57,204 nt of DNA from Ligilactobacillus hayakitensis DSM 18933 = JCM 14209. Lineage in GTDB: Bacteria > Bacillota > Bacilli > Lactobacillales > Lactobacillaceae. Below the pieces are notes generated by a model. That model searched no databases, was not told where the DNA came from, and saw nothing but the letters and a program-made list of their open reading frames with translations. The stretch spans positions 1-57,204 of the forward strand of contig NZ_BAML01000009.1 of NCBI RefSeq assembly GCF_000615845.1, read 5' to 3'. This document shows, piece by piece, positions 1 through 8,003 of the stretch; within the stretch, counting starts at the first letter, position 1; each line of letters starts with the position of its first letter. A program made the translations under genes and the position numbers.

Positions 1-228
1 GGATAATTGATATTGCCAATCTTCTTTTTGAGCAACTAATTCATTACGAACCTTATATTCGTTTGGTTTCAGTTTTTTATCCTCTAAGATTAAAGATTGT
101 TCATACATATCATTCCAAAGAGCTAAACCTTCATTCCAACAATATCTACGATAGTCACACAGTTCATCTAAAACTTGTCGCATTTCAGAGTTAGGGTAAA
201 GTCTAACTTTTTGCGTTCGCACTACCAT
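1..228 (-). CDS. tnpB: TnpB (OrfB) N-terminus of IS607-type element, cut by window edge
   Basis: Reading the minus strand from ATG at 228 gives MVVRTQKVRLYPN and then a Tyr/Trp-rich region (CDYRRYCWNEG), the typical N-terminus of TnpB RNA-guided nucleases. Only the first 76 codons are inside the window, so the RuvC and zinc-finger parts are not visible. The start lies 26 bases inside the end of tnpA, the usual overlapping tnpA-tnpB arrangement of IS607 elements, so translation is probably coupled. Confidence 0.85.
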   Translation of the reverse strand, partial: MVVRTQKVRLYPNSEMRQVLDELCDYRRYCWNEGLALWNDMYEQSLILEDKKLKPNEYKVRNELVAQKEDWQYQLS

Positions 229-838
229 CAACCTTACCACCTTTTAAAGATTCATCGTTTTTAAGTTTATTTTTATACTTTCGTAAACCATATAAACGAC
301 TAGAAAATACATGAACAATACTAATCATGTCATCAACCATTTCTTGGGCAGGGCTTGTATCAACATTATTTAGTACAATAATGTCTGTATTATGCATTCT
401 ACACAAACGCTCAAACCATTCATAACCAAAACGGATAAACCTGTCTTTATAAGTAATGTAAATCGTATCAACCTTATTATTCATTACATCTTCTAACAAG
501 TTATTCCACTTTTTACGATTATAATTAAGCCCACTGCCAATATCAGTAATTGTTTCATCAAGAATTACTCCTTTGGCGTTAGCATATTGTCTAATGAAGT
601 CAATCTGATTTTTCAAATCGTCTTTTTGTCCGCTAGTTGATACTCTAGCATAAGCAACATTCTTGCGTTTGATAGTTGATGCTTGACCTATATAATTTAA
701 ATATTGTTCTTCTGTATAATATCTTCGATTAGTGGGAGTCCGATAAGCTTTTAAAGTTCCTTCTTTATCCCAACGTTGTAAAGTCCTAACAGTAACACCT
801 AAGCGTTCAGCCATCTCTTTAGGTTTTAATATTGTCAT
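203..838 (-). CDS. tnpA: IS607-family serine recombinase TnpA
   Basis: This 211-aa protein starts with a MerR-like helix-turn-helix (MTILKPKEMAERLGVTVRTL, about residues 1-25) that recognises element ends. A small serine recombinase domain follows (YARVSTSGQ, nucleophile Ser near residue 68) with a downstream YKDRFIRFGYEWF motif. This N-terminal-DNA-binding layout and size are diagnostic of IS607 transposases. No frameshift is visible. It overlaps tnpB. The region 839-1076 holds the element's left flank; IS607 elements lack inverted repeats, so the exact boundary cannot be drawn. Confidence 0.92.
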   Translation of the reverse strand: MTILKPKEMAERLGVTVRTLQRWDKEGTLKAYRTPTNRRYYTEEQYLNYIGQASTIKRKNVAYARVSTSGQKDDLKNQIDFIRQYANAKGVILDETITDIGSGLNYNRKKWNNLLEDVMNNKVDTIYITYKDRFIRFGYEWFERLCRMHNTDIIVLNNVDTSPAQEMVDDMISIVHVFSSRLYGLRKYKNKLKNDESLKGGKVDGSANAKS

Positions 839-1076
839 AATATAGCCACCTACATTTCATTATCTTTCCATGACTATATTATATTATTTTCGTCTATAAT
901 TGTCTACATTTATGTTAACAGTTATTCATCTCCTTTATACTTGTAAATAAAATGTAGATAGTATACTCTAAAATATGGAAGTATCAGCTTGAAAGAATTA
1001 GAGAAATTTTGGAGTTAGTGTATTTTGGTTAATATATGTTCCTCCAAACTGCCATTCTTAGATTAAACTTCTACAA

Positions 1077-1105
1077 TTGTAATCATAGCGGTTACAGTTT
1101 ACTAT
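1077..1105 (+). promoter_or_regulatory. Promoter with MerR-type dyad in the spacer
   Basis: TTGTAA (1077-1082), a 17-bp spacer and TACTAT (1100-1105) form a sigma-A-like promoter. The spacer contains a dyad, TGTAA (1078-1082) and TTACA (1092-1096), which is where MerR-family regulators normally bind. It probably drives the next two genes under autoregulation. Confidence 0.55.
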
Positions 1106-1127
1106 AAGTCAAGTGGGAAGTGAGAAT

Positions 1128-1580
1128 ATGCACTATTCGATTAGCGAAATTGCTAAAATGACAGGATTATCAACTTATACACTACGTTATTATGAAACTG
1201 AAGGTATTTTATATAATGTGAGGCGTGATGAAAAAGGGCGCCGCTATTATACAGAAGAAAATCTTGGCTGGTTAGAAATGATTGAATGTTTAAAGAAAAC
1301 CGGCTTAACTTTAAAAGAGATTAAGGAAAATGTAAATTTATTTAGTGATTTAAAGAATAATTATGAGCAACGAGTAGAACTATTTGAACGTCAACAAAAA
1401 ATTCTTGAAGATAGATTAAAGCATTTACAACAAAGCATAGAATTAACTAAGTTTAAACAATGGTACTATAAAAATTTAGGCACAATTGTCTCAATTGATG
1501 ATCCTAAACGTCACCAAAAGATGGAAGAATATTATCGCAAGAATATCCTCAATCAATCTGAGCCTGATACGAATAATTGA
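1128..1580 (+). CDS. MerR family transcriptional regulator
   Basis: A 150-aa protein. The N-terminal winged helix reads YSISEIAKMTGLSTYTLRYY, the MerR DNA-recognition region. A basic wing (RRDEKGRRYYTEENL) and a long coiled-coil dimerisation helix (about residues 75-120) follow. No cysteine cluster for metal sensing is seen, so the effector is unknown. ATG 1128 is preferred over GTG 1113 because GGGAAGTGAG sits at the right distance before it. It ends 21 bases before the threonine-aldolase-like gene, so the two form an operon. Confidence 0.88.
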   Translation: MHYSISEIAKMTGLSTYTLRYYETEGILYNVRRDEKGRRYYTEENLGWLEMIECLKKTGLTLKEIKENVNLFSDLKNNYEQRVELFERQQKILEDRLKHLQQSIELTKFKQWYYKNLGTIVSIDDPKRHQKMEEYYRKNILNQSEPDTNN

Positions 1581-1601
1581 TTATATAAAGGAGAAAATGA
1601 A

Positions 1602-2627
1602 ATGATATCATTTGTTAATGATTATTCAGAAGGAATGCATCCAAAAATTATCGAACGTTTAGTGGAAACTAACATGCAACAAGAACCAGGCTATGGGTTT
1701 GATAGTTTTACAGAATCTGCCAAAGAAAAAATCAGACAAGAAATTGATTGTCCTGATGCCCAAATTACTTTTTTAGTTGGGGGAACGCAAACTAACCAAA
1801 CGGTAATTGATGCGGTTTTAAACAAGTATGAAGGTGTGATTGCAGCAGATACGGGGCACATTGCCGTACATGAAGCAGGAGCGATTGAAAAAACGGGTCA
1901 CAAGGTGCTCACAATCCCACACCAAAACGGAAAGCTAGTTGCAAGTGATGTTAAGAAGTACATTGAACGTTTCTATGAAGATGAAAATGAAGAGCATATG
2001 GTTTATCCGGGGATGGTGTATATCTCATACCCAACTGAATATGGTACTTTATACAGTAAACAAGAAATGAAAGCTTTAGCGGATGTTTGTCATGAATACG
2101 AAATTCCCTTGTTTGTCGATGGAGCCCGTCTTGGATATGGCTTGGTTAGCAAAGAAGCTGATATGACAATGGCAGATTTGGCCAAAATTTGTGATGTCTT
2201 TTATATCGGAGCTACAAAGATTGGAGCTTTATTTGGAGAAGCAGTGGTCTTTACAAAGAATAATGAACCTAAGCACTTCATGACTCAAGTTAAGCAACAT
2301 GGAGCTTTATTAGCTAAAGGGCGTTTTTTAGGTTTAATGTTTGATACCTTATTTACAGATGGATTGTACTATGAAATTAGTCGCCACGCCGTTGAAATGT
2401 CACAAAGAATTAAAGCAGGCTTTGAAGAAAAAGGGTATCAATTATTAATGCATTCGCCAACGAACCAACAATTTGTAGTGATGTCAGATGAACAAGCCGC
2501 TAAATTAGCGCAAAAAGTTAAGTTTGCCACATGGGAACGTTATGATGATGAAAAAATGTCATACCGCTTCGTTACATGTTGGGCGACTTTAGAAGAAAAT
2601 GTAGATTATTTATTATCAATTATTTAA
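1602..2627 (+). CDS. ltaE: Threonine aldolase-like PLP enzyme (beta-eliminating lyase family)
   Basis: A 341-aa fold-type I PLP enzyme. The N-terminus NDYSEGMHPKIIERL, the VGGTQTNQTVID cofactor phosphate region, FVDGARLGYGL (Asp for the PLP ring) and YIGATKIGALFGEA (Schiff-base Lys) match low-specificity L-threonine aldolases, which cleave threonine to glycine and acetaldehyde. Related tryptophanase-family lyases share these motifs, so the substrate is inferred. AAGGAG precedes the ATG. It is the last gene of the MerR operon. Confidence 0.82.
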   Translation: MISFVNDYSEGMHPKIIERLVETNMQQEPGYGFDSFTESAKEKIRQEIDCPDAQITFLVGGTQTNQTVIDAVLNKYEGVIAADTGHIAVHEAGAIEKTGHKVLTIPHQNGKLVASDVKKYIERFYEDENEEHMVYPGMVYISYPTEYGTLYSKQEMKALADVCHEYEIPLFVDGARLGYGLVSKEADMTMADLAKICDVFYIGATKIGALFGEAVVFTKNNEPKHFMTQVKQHGALLAKGRFLGLMFDTLFTDGLYYEISRHAVEMSQRIKAGFEEKGYQLLMHSPTNQQFVVMSDEQAAKLAQKVKFATWERYDDEKMSYRFVTCWATLEENVDYLLSII

Positions 2628-2630
2628 TGA

Positions 2631-2664
2631 AAACTAGATCACTTTTGGGTGGTCTAGTTTTTTT
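2631..2664 (+). terminator. Rho-independent terminator of the MerR-aldolase operon
   Basis: AACTAGATCA (2632-2641) pairs with TGGTCTAGTT (2650-2659), one G-T pair, and is followed by a T run. Confidence 0.85.
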
Positions 2665-2673
2665 GTTACAAAT

Positions 2674-2866
2674 AAAAAACGTTGGCCTTGGGGGTCCAAG
2701 TAACCAACGGTAAATAAAAACGCCCCTATGATCAGTAGGGACGAAAAGTGTAATAAAGATAAATGTGAAAAAAACAAAAGATTTACTGTTTGTGTGAGGT
2801 AAACAGTAAAACGTGAAAGTATGCTATAAATCATACTTTGAAAAGTAACCACATAAGTGAATTACT
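2674..2866 (-). ncRNA. Candidate multi-hairpin small RNA (unidentified)
   Basis: On the minus strand a perfect TATAAT lies at 2879-2874. Downstream come hairpins GTAAT/GTTAC, AGTATG/CATACT, TTTACTGTTT/AAACAGTAAA and CCCTA/TAGGG. A nested stem (CGTTGG..CTTGG/CCAAG..CCAACG, + strand 2680-2709) followed by TTTTTT is a good terminator. The -35 is weak (TTGCAA at a 20-bp spacing). No convincing ORF with a ribosome binding site exists here. About 190 nt fits a small RNA, but I do not recognise a family; it could also be the leader or remnant of something else. Confidence 0.4.
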
Positions 2867-3012
2867 TTCATGTATTATATTACCTTACAAATAAATATTT
2901 TGCAATAACTTTTTGCAAAAATATGAATTTTTTGTGAATTTCTTCATAGTTTCTTCTTTTTTGAAGGGGATGGAGAAAAAATTGATGATTAAATACATAT
3001 CGAAACGTAAAA

Positions 3013-3079
3013 TTGACGGAAAAATAAAAAAGTTAACGGAAAAAATAAATTGTTTGAAATTTTTAATTCGTACTATAAT
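3013..3079 (+). promoter_or_regulatory. LytTR-type direct repeats and promoter of the peptide gene
   Basis: TTGACGGAAAAA (3013) and TTAACGGAAAAA (3033) are direct repeats 20 bp apart, close to the two-turn spacing of ComE/PlnC-type LytTR sites. They end just before a poor -35 (TGTTTG, 3051-3056), 17 bp from a perfect TATAAT (3074-3079). This is the layout of a promoter activated by a LytTR response regulator, and one is encoded at 8003-8794. Confidence 0.6.
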
Positions 3080-3119
3080 AAAAAATGTTAGCTGACAAGT
3101 ATTTCTTAGGAGCGTTTAT

Positions 3120-3281
3120 ATGAAGAATCAAAAATTAAATATTGAACGCTTAGAAAAGATTGTAAAAATGTCCGATGGACAATTAAACGTTTGTTCAACA
3201 TGGACAATCCCAGTAACTGAATTTACATTTACTGCAGGATATACATGGTATAAATCAAAATCTAGATCAAAGCGTAAATAA
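3120..3281 (+). CDS. Small precursor-like peptide (bacteriocin/lanthipeptide candidate or pheromone)
   Basis: AGGAG at 3108-3112 precedes ATG 3120, which opens a 53-aa peptide. A charged, leader-like N-terminus (MKNQKLNIERLEKIVKMSDG) is followed by LNVCSTWTIPVTEFTFTAGY, rich in Thr/Ser with one Cys, and a very basic tail (KSKSRSKRK). There is no double-glycine site and no signal peptide. Position matters: it is directly behind a LytTR-like promoter, ahead of a weak terminator and a set of ABC transporter genes, as precursor genes are. I do not recognise the family. Alternatives are an inducing pheromone, or a lone survivor of a lost modification system. Confidence 0.65.
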   Translation: MKNQKLNIERLEKIVKMSDGQLNVCSTWTIPVTEFTFTAGYTWYKSKSRSKRK

Positions 3282-3289
3282 TAAATGAC

Positions 3290-3318
3290 GGTTAGGGGAT
3301 TTTCTCTTAACCTTTTTC
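3290..3318 (+). terminator. Attenuating hairpin after the peptide gene
   Basis: GGTTA..GGGA pairs imperfectly with TCTC..TAACC and is followed by CTTTTTC. Leaky terminators right behind precursor genes are common in bacteriocin operons and set a high peptide to transporter ratio. Confidence 0.55.
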
Positions 3319-3347
3319 TTATATTTATAGACGGGAAGTGATTAACA

Positions 3348-4085
3348 ATGAGAATGCTGTTCATTATTTCAAAATTTGAGTTAATACGTATTTTGAAAAA
3401 GCCATTGTTTTGGAGTGTATTTATATGGCCATTAATAGTCTTATTTTCAATGTATTCGGTATTCTTACCTGGAATGCTAAAGTATAGCAGAATACCAATA
3501 TTAATAGCTGCAATAATATTCACATTAAACTCTTTAATTTGTGTGGTAATATTTCCAATATTTATGGCAAGTAAAACCACAAGGATAAGCGAATTTATAT
3601 TAAGTATGAGCAACAAACATGATCAATATTATGGCAAACTTTTAACAAGTATAATAATTCAAATATTGGTGGATGCGGTTACGTTGTACGTGCTCATATT
3701 TTTAAATGATAAGATTACGCTATTTAATTTAGATAATATTTCGAACATGTTAATTTTAAAATCCATAATTGGCGGAGTCATATTTATATATTTTCTCAGC
3801 ATAACTATTGGAAATATCGGATTTTTCATAAATAACGAAGAAAAACTTCAATTAGCTGCATTTATTTTCATATTAATTTTGAATTTAATTATTGGAATTG
3901 GTATGTATTTTTCAACAGGAGTTCCATGTATATCTTACATTCTTCCCGGATTTGGAGGAATAAGTGGTATTTACGTGAATAACTTCATGTGGATTGGAAT
4001 AATAATAACTCAAATCATATTTTTATTTATATATCAAAATTGGAGTTTTAAGTATTACTGTAAAAATATATTTAATTATTCGTAG
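3348..4085 (+). CDS. ABC-2 type permease, lantibiotic-immunity/export-like
   Basis: A 245-aa hydrophobic protein with about six membrane segments. The cytosolic N-terminus (SKFELIRILKKPLFWS) is typical of NatB/LanE/LanG-like ABC-2 permeases, which pair with a separate ATPase. It ends 11 bases before the second permease start. With that gene and the ATPase at 5349 it probably forms one exporter for peptide self-immunity or secretion. The substrate is inferred from context only. The gene is intact although neighbouring genes are decayed. Confidence 0.75.
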   Translation: MRMLFIISKFELIRILKKPLFWSVFIWPLIVLFSMYSVFLPGMLKYSRIPILIAAIIFTLNSLICVVIFPIFMASKTTRISEFILSMSNKHDQYYGKLLTSIIIQILVDAVTLYVLIFLNDKITLFNLDNISNMLILKSIIGGVIFIYFLSITIGNIGFFINNEEKLQLAAFIFILILNLIIGIGMYFSTGVPCISYILPGFGGISGIYVNNFMWIGIIITQIIFLFIYQNWSFKYYCKNIFNYS

Positions 4086-4096
4086 GGGTGATGTTC

Positions 4097-4951
4097 ATGA
4101 AATTTCATCAAATTTTTGCGATTATTCGTCATGAATGGAGTTTAAATTTAAAAAATGGAATCTTTTGGAATGGGGTTGTTGTTCCGTTAATTTTTATCTT
4201 ATTAAGTTTGTACCACTTCAAAGATGATATTTTAAATCTAAGTGAAAACGGCTTGCTACATGTTATATATCAAATCTTACCGCTATTTACATTTTATTTT
4301 TGTGTATTTTATACTTCAGTTTTAGCGAATGAAGTAGTTAATGATAAAAGCTCGAGAATTTCAGAAATTATGCTTTCTATTGTTGATGCGAAAACACAAA
4401 TCGTTGGAAAGTTTCTAGGGGTGCTAACTTTATTATTTGCACACATTACCGTGTATTTTGTAATAATTTCTTATGTTAGCGGTATTTTGGGATTTAATAT
4501 TATTAAAGTATTGGTTTTAGGACAGCAACAATACATCCTTCTTTTAATTATTTCAATGATTTTGACATTAATTTCGTGTTTAATTTGGACAGTTGAGATA
4601 GGAGTTTTTGTAAATGATAAAGAACAAACATTTTTAGCAATTATGCCATCATTATTTTTAACAGGGCAAGCAACGTTGTTATCTTGGTATTTAGTTTTAA
4701 ATTCTGGCGGAGAGGTTGATCTAATCACACATATTTTATTTGATATTCCAGCATGTGCCCCAGCAATTGGCTCAGTCATCATAACAACTTTAGTTTCTAA
4801 TTATAACTTTACATATTTTGAAGCGTATCTAACAGAGACTGTACAGTTAGTATTTTTATGGTTAATGCTAAAAAGAGCAATTAAGAATTATAGAGTAGGA
4901 TCAATTTCTAATAATCAAAGACATGTGCTATTTAGAAACTGGTTTAAATGA
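4097..4951 (+). CDS. ABC-2 type permease, second subunit
   Basis: A 284-aa membrane protein starting FHQIFAIIRHEWSLN, again the ABC-2 permease N-terminal pattern, with about six hydrophobic segments. GTG 4088 and ATG 4091 are in frame, but ATG 4097 is best placed behind AGGGGTG (4084-4090). It is a diverged partner of the preceding permease, likely forming a heterodimer with the ATPase at 5349-6245. The ATPase no longer follows directly because two gene fragments lie between. Confidence 0.72.
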   Translation: MKFHQIFAIIRHEWSLNLKNGIFWNGVVVPLIFILLSLYHFKDDILNLSENGLLHVIYQILPLFTFYFCVFYTSVLANEVVNDKSSRISEIMLSIVDAKTQIVGKFLGVLTLLFAHITVYFVIISYVSGILGFNIIKVLVLGQQQYILLLIISMILTLISCLIWTVEIGVFVNDKEQTFLAIMPSLFLTGQATLLSWYLVLNSGGEVDLITHILFDIPACAPAIGSVIITTLVSNYNFTYFEAYLTETVQLVFLWLMLKRAIKNYRVGSISNNQRHVLFRNWFK

Positions 4952-4978
4952 CAGTATTAAATTAAGGAGATTGTTTAG

Positions 4979-5180
4979 ATGAAAAAATAAAAAGATTGAA
5001 GCATTAGTGGATAACGTATGCAGAAGCGTCTTATTAGATTTTGAATGTGAAAATAATGACGGAAATATGTTAGAAGTTATATGGAATTTTTTGATTAGAT
5101 ATATAGTTGATGACTTTAATGACGAGTTAAATAATAATTTTAATAAAGAAGCTTATGAATACTTTGATGAATGTTTCTAA
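4979..5180 (+). pseudogene. Frameshifted gene fragment in the peptide locus
   Basis: AAGGAG (4964-4969) precedes ATG 4979, but the frame stops after three codons (ATG AAA AAA TAA). Restoring one T (AAATTAAAA) would give a 66-residue frame beginning MKKLKKIEALVDNVC and ending YEYFDECF. The ribosome site shows a real gene once started here. Given the locus, the fragment could be the N-terminus of a modification enzyme, but it is too short and degenerate to name. Confidence 0.5.
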
Positions 5181-5346
5181 TAGAACTAATAAAAGAATAT
5201 TAAATGATATGGTGGGCTTAGCTGCTAGAAAAAATGTAAAAATAATTGTTGCAGGTGATCCGACATTTAAGAAAATGTATAGCGGACAGTTTGGGACGAG
5301 CTTTGCCGCTGCGATGTATACTGGAAGATTATCATTGGGGGATTAA
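5155..5346 (+). pseudogene. Subtilisin-like (S8) protease C-terminal fragment
   Basis: A 63-residue stretch contains GQFGTSFAAAMYTGRLSL, resembling the GTSxAAP active-site serine motif of S8 proteases followed by its helix. The Asp and His catalytic regions are missing, so this can only be a remnant. Leader-cleaving S8 proteases (LanP) belong to many lanthipeptide loci, which fits the neighbours. It overlaps the previous fragment and ends three bases before the ATPase gene. Confidence 0.5.
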
Positions 5347-5348
5347 TC

Positions 5349-6245
5349 ATGTTAAAACTTGAAAATATTAATAAAACCTTTGGCAATAAAGTTGCGATTA
5401 GTAATTTGAACTTTGAAGTTAAAGAAGGACAGATATTGGGGCTAATTGGACAAAATGGGGCTGGGAAATCTACTACATTTCGTATGATTTTAGATTTTAT
5501 TAAACCGGATTCAGGAAAAATATTATGGGACAATCAAGAATTTGTTCGTTCAGAAATTTCAATTGGTTTTATGCCCGAAGAAAGAGGATTGTATCAAAGA
5601 GAAACCATTATTAATCAGATGAATTATTTTGCAGATCTTCATGGGATGCCCCGCGCTAAAATGCGGATTGAATTAAAAGAATGGATGAAACGTTTGGGTG
5701 TTGTAGGTGAATTGGAAGATAAAATAGAGTCACTATCTAAGGGGAATGCGCAAAAAATTCAATTAATCGCAACTATGTTATTTAAACCCAAGTTGCTGAT
5801 TTTAGATGAACCTTTTTCAGGTCTAGACCCTGTAAATGCTAATTTTCTATTAAAAGAAATTCAAAGAGCAAAAGAAGACGGTGCTGTGATAATTTTTTCT
5901 ACTCATAATATGGAAAATATTGAAAAAATTGCAGATAAAATTGTTATGTTAAAACACGGGCAAACTGTCTTAAATGGATCGATAACAGATATATATGAAG
6001 AATATCAAAGATTGAACTTGAGATTAGGTGGATTAAAAGACGAGAATATATTAAGTAAATATTTAGGGATTAAGCGAGTTATTAGGAATACTGATGGAAC
6101 ATTAAGTTTAAAACTAGATTCAGAAAAATTAGGGGAAAGTATTTTTAGAGATATTGTTAGAAATCAAGGATATATACCAATTTTTGAGCAATCATATCCA
6201 ACACTAGATGAAATTTTCAAATTAAAAACAGGAGAAAAATCATGA
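5349..6245 (+). CDS. ABC transporter ATPase (NatA/LanF-like)
   Basis: A 298-aa nucleotide-binding subunit. Walker A GQNGAGKS (near residue 36), a Q-loop region with MPEERGLYQRE, signature LSKGNAQK, Walker B LLILDEPFSGLD and the switch His in STHNM are all present, so it should be active. The C-terminal 80 residues form the usual extension of drug/lantibiotic exporters. It probably energises the permeases at 3348 and 4097. Its stop overlaps the ATG of the exporter remnant (ATGA). Confidence 0.85.
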   Translation: MLKLENINKTFGNKVAISNLNFEVKEGQILGLIGQNGAGKSTTFRMILDFIKPDSGKILWDNQEFVRSEISIGFMPEERGLYQRETIINQMNYFADLHGMPRAKMRIELKEWMKRLGVVGELEDKIESLSKGNAQKIQLIATMLFKPKLLILDEPFSGLDPVNANFLLKEIQRAKEDGAVIIFSTHNMENIEKIADKIVMLKHGQTVLNGSITDIYEEYQRLNLRLGGLKDENILSKYLGIKRVIRNTDGTLSLKLDSEKLGESIFRDIVRNQGYIPIFEQSYPTLDEIFKLKTGEKS

Positions 6246-6561
6246 AATTTGGGATGAAAGAACTAGTTAGGAAGAATATAGGACAATTTGTACTAGTATT
6301 TATGATGATTGTTATAATTGCTCTTTGTTCAGTAGGGTATCCATATAGTTTAAAATATGTGGTTGATGACATGCTACCGCGAAGAATATATTAACTTGGA
6401 AAATGTAATTTTTGGATGAGCTTATAAATATATTAAATATACACGAATTTATCAACAATAAGTATGATGAATTAAGTCTTGGACAAATTCAAAAGATAAA
6501 AATATGTAGAGCATTATTAGATTGTAAAGGGAAAATGGTTATTTTTAATTGTGGTGATTGA
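6242..6561 (+). pseudogene. Gutted ABC exporter (LanT/peptide exporter type) with large internal deletion
   Basis: The first 50 codons encode an ABC-exporter N-terminus (VRKNIGQFVLVFMM, YSLKYVVDDMLPRR) and then stop. Directly after, pieces of the ATPase domain appear in other frames: NLENVIFG, then ELSLGQIQKIKICRALLD (a decayed LSGGQ signature) and VIFNCGD where a Walker B ILDE should be. Most of the membrane domain and Walker A are gone. This was probably the peptide secretion ABC transporter. 6562-6689 holds no further gene. Confidence 0.7.
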
Positions 6562-6689
6562 TCATAACGTTGATTATCACAATTTAAAAGATGCAAATAT
6601 TATATAAATTATAGGGAGAAAATAAAATGTTTAGTATATATATATCACTTTTTTATACTTTTCCGGGAAGTTTTAGGGTTTAAGAAAAA

Positions 6690-8003
6690 ATGATTTTTAC
6701 AGAACAATTATTAGCAGTAGTATCAATGTTTGAAAATTATTTCTTGGTTGGGATGATTTTTTTAGTATTGACAAAGCATTTGAATCTAAAAAATATTATT
6801 ACTTGTATGTTTATAACTATAATTCAAGCATTGCTAGTCTATTATTTTTTATCATATGAATCATTAGGATATTTGATTAGTGTGATTGCAATTTTAATTT
6901 TAAATAGATATAAAAAAGAAAAAATAGGGACATACTTTTTGATAGCTAGTATTTATATCTTCTTTTTAGAAAATGTCTTAGGTATTTTATTCTTATTAAT
7001 CCAAAAAATTTTTGATTTATCAGAAATAAGTGTGATTGCTTACATAATTCTTTGTACTTCAATTCAGGGATTGATTACAGTATTTCAATTAAATAAATAT
7101 AATGTTGACTTTAACCAAATTCATTATGTAAGTGAGTTTGAAAAGAAAATTTTAGAAGTAATTGCCTTTGGAATTATGTTCTCGGTGACGTTTCTAAATA
7201 TTGTGTGTGACGTTTTAGGATTATCTCAGAAGGTATTTAGCTTAATTTCAGTAGTGCATTTATTAATCTTTGTTCTTGTAGGTTGGATTATATATATGAA
7301 GGCTTTAGCATACAAGAATAAGATTATTCTGCAAGAACAAAAGGATCAAGAAAGAGTCTTTAAAAAGCATTTAAAAGAAATTTATGATTATTATGAAGAT
7401 GTGGTTGCCTTTAGACATGATTATAAAAACATGTTGCTAACGCTAGGTAGAAAGATTGAAAGTACTAAAAATACAGAATTGATTGAATATTTTCAAGAAA
7501 TCACAGATTATTCTAATCGTAATTTGAATTCAGGAATTAGTGCCATCATGTTTAGCAAAATTCAAAATATTGAAAGCCCGCGAATTCAAAGTATTTTATT
7601 TTCAAAAATTTCGCAAGCCAACAAGTTAGGGATAAATATTAATTTAAGTATTTATGGGAAAGTGAAGTTTTTCCAAATACAAGAATTAGTTATAACGCGG
7701 ATAATTTCAAATATTTTAGACAATGCTATCGAAAGTGCGGCGCAGCAAAAAAATAAAGGCGTAGAAATTGCATTGATGACCTATGAAAAAAATACGGAAA
7801 TTATAATAAAGAATCTATTAGATAATGTGAATGATGTAAATATTGATAATTGGATGAAAAAAGATGTTAGCTCTAAAGGAGAGAATAGAGGGAATGGCCT
7901 TAACATCGTTAAGAATTTAATTGAAAAAAATCCTATGATAAGATTACAGTATGGGATTGAAGATAATGCCATTAATTTTCAAATTAGGATAGAGGGGAAA
8001 TAG
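6690..8003 (+). CDS. Sensor histidine kinase, AgrC/ComD (HPK10) type
   Basis: A 437-aa protein with about six N-terminal membrane segments (residues 1-205), a linker helix, then the phospho-acceptor region VVAFRHDYKNMLL (His near residue 244). The N-box-like DNAIESAAQ and G-box GNGLNIVKNLIEKN follow. The FRHDYKN form and the polytopic sensor are characteristic of peptide-pheromone kinases. It overlaps the response regulator by one base. The likely ligand is a secreted peptide, possibly the one encoded at 3120. Confidence 0.85.
   Translation: MIFTEQLLAVVSMFENYFLVGMIFLVLTKHLNLKNIITCMFITIIQALLVYYFLSYESLGYLISVIAILILNRYKKEKIGTYFLIASIYIFFLENVLGILFLLIQKIFDLSEISVIAYIILCTSIQGLITVFQLNKYNVDFNQIHYVSEFEKKILEVIAFGIMFSVTFLNIVCDVLGLSQKVFSLISVVHLLIFVLVGWIIYMKALAYKNKIILQEQKDQERVFKKHLKEIYDYYEDVVAFRHDYKNMLLTLGRKIESTKNTELIEYFQEITDYSNRNLNSGISAIMFSKIQNIESPRIQSILFSKISQANKLGININLSIYGKVKFFQIQELVITRIISNILDNAIESAAQQKNKGVEIALMTYEKNTEIIIKNLLDNVNDVNIDNWMKKDVSSKGENRGNGLNIVKNLIEKNPMIRLQYGIEDNAINFQIRIEGK

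Noticed and set aside
2634-2852. A 72-codon minus-strand frame
   Set aside because: It runs through two terminator hairpins and lacks a ribosome site; the stems explain the sequence better.
2674-2866. tracrRNA or 6S RNA
   Set aside because: No cas gene or matching repeat is in the window, and the 5' and 3' ends do not pair as in 6S RNA.
2913-3095. A 60-codon plus-strand frame before the peptide gene
   Set aside because: It covers the direct repeats and promoter, has no ribosome site at its ATG, and is Lys/Ile-rich as any A-rich DNA would be.
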